From positions 1 through 7,128 of the forward strand of contig MTPE01000010.1 of NCBI GenBank assembly GCA_002011835.1: a DNA stretch of 7,128 nt, written 5' to 3'. A program made the translations under genes and the position numbers. The notes beneath the pieces are model-generated. The model saw nothing but the letters and a program-made list of their open reading frames with translations, did no database searches and was not told where the DNA came from. This document shows, in pieces, positions 6,503-7,128 of the stretch; position 1 is the first letter of the stretch, and the number at the start of each line of letters is the position of its first letter. This DNA comes from Desulfarculaceae bacterium JdFR-95 (GTDB lineage Bacteria > Desulfobacterota > Desulfarculia > Desulfarculales > Desulfarculaceae).

Positions 6503-6510
6503 AGGAGGTG
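6503..6510 (+). promoter_or_regulatory. Near-ideal ribosome binding site
   Basis: AGGAGGTG, followed by an A, is a near-perfect complement of the 16S rRNA 3' end. It lies 9 bases before the ATG at 6520 and fixes that start. It contrasts with recO and rpoH, which have no clear site of their own. Confidence 0.75.
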
Positions 6511-6519
6511 AAACGGCCC

Positions 6520-7128
6520 ATGCGACACGAGCGGATAAAGCAGACCCTTCCCGCCTTGCTCGCCCAGTCGGCCCTGGTGTATCCCGACAACCTGGCCCTG
6601 ATCCACCGCGCCGCGGAGGTGCGCCTCACCTACCGCCACTTCTCGGCCGAGGTCATGGCCGCGGCCCGGGGCCTCTACGGCCTGGGAGTGGACCCGGGCG
6701 ACCGGGTGGTGATCTGGGGCGACAACGCCCCGCACTGGCTCTATACCCAGTGGGCCGCCGCCCACATCGGCGCGGTGTGGGTGCCGGCCGACCCCGGCTG
6801 CCAGCCCGAGGAGCTGGCCTGGCTCCTGGAGCACTGTGAGGCCACGGCCCTGGTCCTGGCCCAGGGGCTCACCCCCGCCCTGTCCCGTATCCCCCAGGAT
6901 GCCCTGCCCGAGCTGGTGGTCACCTGGCCCGACCAGAGCTGCCCCGCCCCCGACCCCGACCTGGAGATCCTGAGCTGGCCGGAGATGCTGGCCGAGGGCA
7001 AGGAGGTCTCCCCCGGAGACATGGCCCAACTGGTTTCCCAGATAAAGCCCCGGGACCTGACCGCCATCATGTACACCTCCGGCACCACCGGCCGGCCCAA
7101 GGGCGTGATGCTGGACCACCAGAGCCTG
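6520..7128 (+). CDS. AMP-forming acyl-CoA synthetase (long-chain fatty-acid-CoA ligase type), 5' part
   Basis: Only the first 203 codons are in the window; relatives are usually about 550-650 residues, so roughly two thirds is missing past the right edge. The family activates a carboxylic acid with ATP to an acyl-adenylate and transfers it to coenzyme A. Visible signatures are the N-terminal TYRHFSAEVMAAARGLYGLGVDPGDRVVIWGDNAPHW region (37-73, divided here by normal family spacing), GAVWVPADPGCQPEELAWLL (84-103), and the adenylate-forming P-loop motif YTSGTTGRPKGVML (185-198). There is no signal peptide or membrane segment. The domain order and motif spacing resemble long-chain fatty acyl-CoA ligases, but the substrate-pocket half is absent, so chain length and substrate cannot be set. 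It follows recO by 58 bases on the same strand with its own strong ribosome site. Confidence 0.9.
   Translation, partial: MRHERIKQTLPALLAQSALVYPDNLALIHRAAEVRLTYRHFSAEVMAAARGLYGLGVDPGDRVVIWGDNAPHWLYTQWAAAHIGAVWVPADPGCQPEELAWLLEHCEATALVLAQGLTPALSRIPQDALPELVVTWPDQSCPAPDPDLEILSWPEMLAEGKEVSPGDMAQLVSQIKPRDLTAIMYTSGTTGRPKGVMLDHQSL

Overview
The window is a very GC-rich stretch (roughly 70% by eye, with G or C at most third codon positions). It appears to be ordinary chromosomal DNA of a Gram-negative bacterium. The sigma-32 family factor, two lipoproteins whose +2 residues fit outer-membrane sorting, and the overall protein style suggest a delta-proteobacterial (Desulfobacterota-like) host. That placement is inference, because no rRNA or lineage-specific marker is present. 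I see no insertion sequence, phage, CRISPR array, tRNA or rRNA.

Two gene clusters diverge from a 263-base intergenic region (4049-4311). The left cluster is read on the minus strand: an RpoH-type sigma factor (4048-3002), a TPR lipoprotein with 15 repeats (2973-1240), a LolB/DUF4292-like lipoprotein (1243-431) and a Mut7-C zinc-ribbon protein that runs off the left edge (426-1). Gaps are 28 bases, a 4-base overlap and 4 bases, so one transcript is likely. The right cluster is read on the plus strand: an MgtE magnesium transporter (4312-5673), RecO (5670-6461, 4-base overlap with mgtE) and, after 58 bases, an AMP-forming acyl-CoA synthetase (from 6520) that runs off the right edge.

The left cluster links a stress-type sigma factor to envelope lipoproteins. 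The TPR protein and the LolB-like protein are translationally coupled and probably work together at the outer membrane, either in assembly or lipoprotein handling. The right cluster looks like housekeeping genes with no shared pathway: Mg2+ uptake, recombinational repair and fatty-acid activation.

The most notable points are a Mut7-C domain that keeps its zinc ribbon but appears to have lost the acidic active-site residues, the sigma factor and lipoprotein operon, and a sigma-factor leader without a recognisable Shine-Dalgarno sequence. I found no convincing new multi-gene system.
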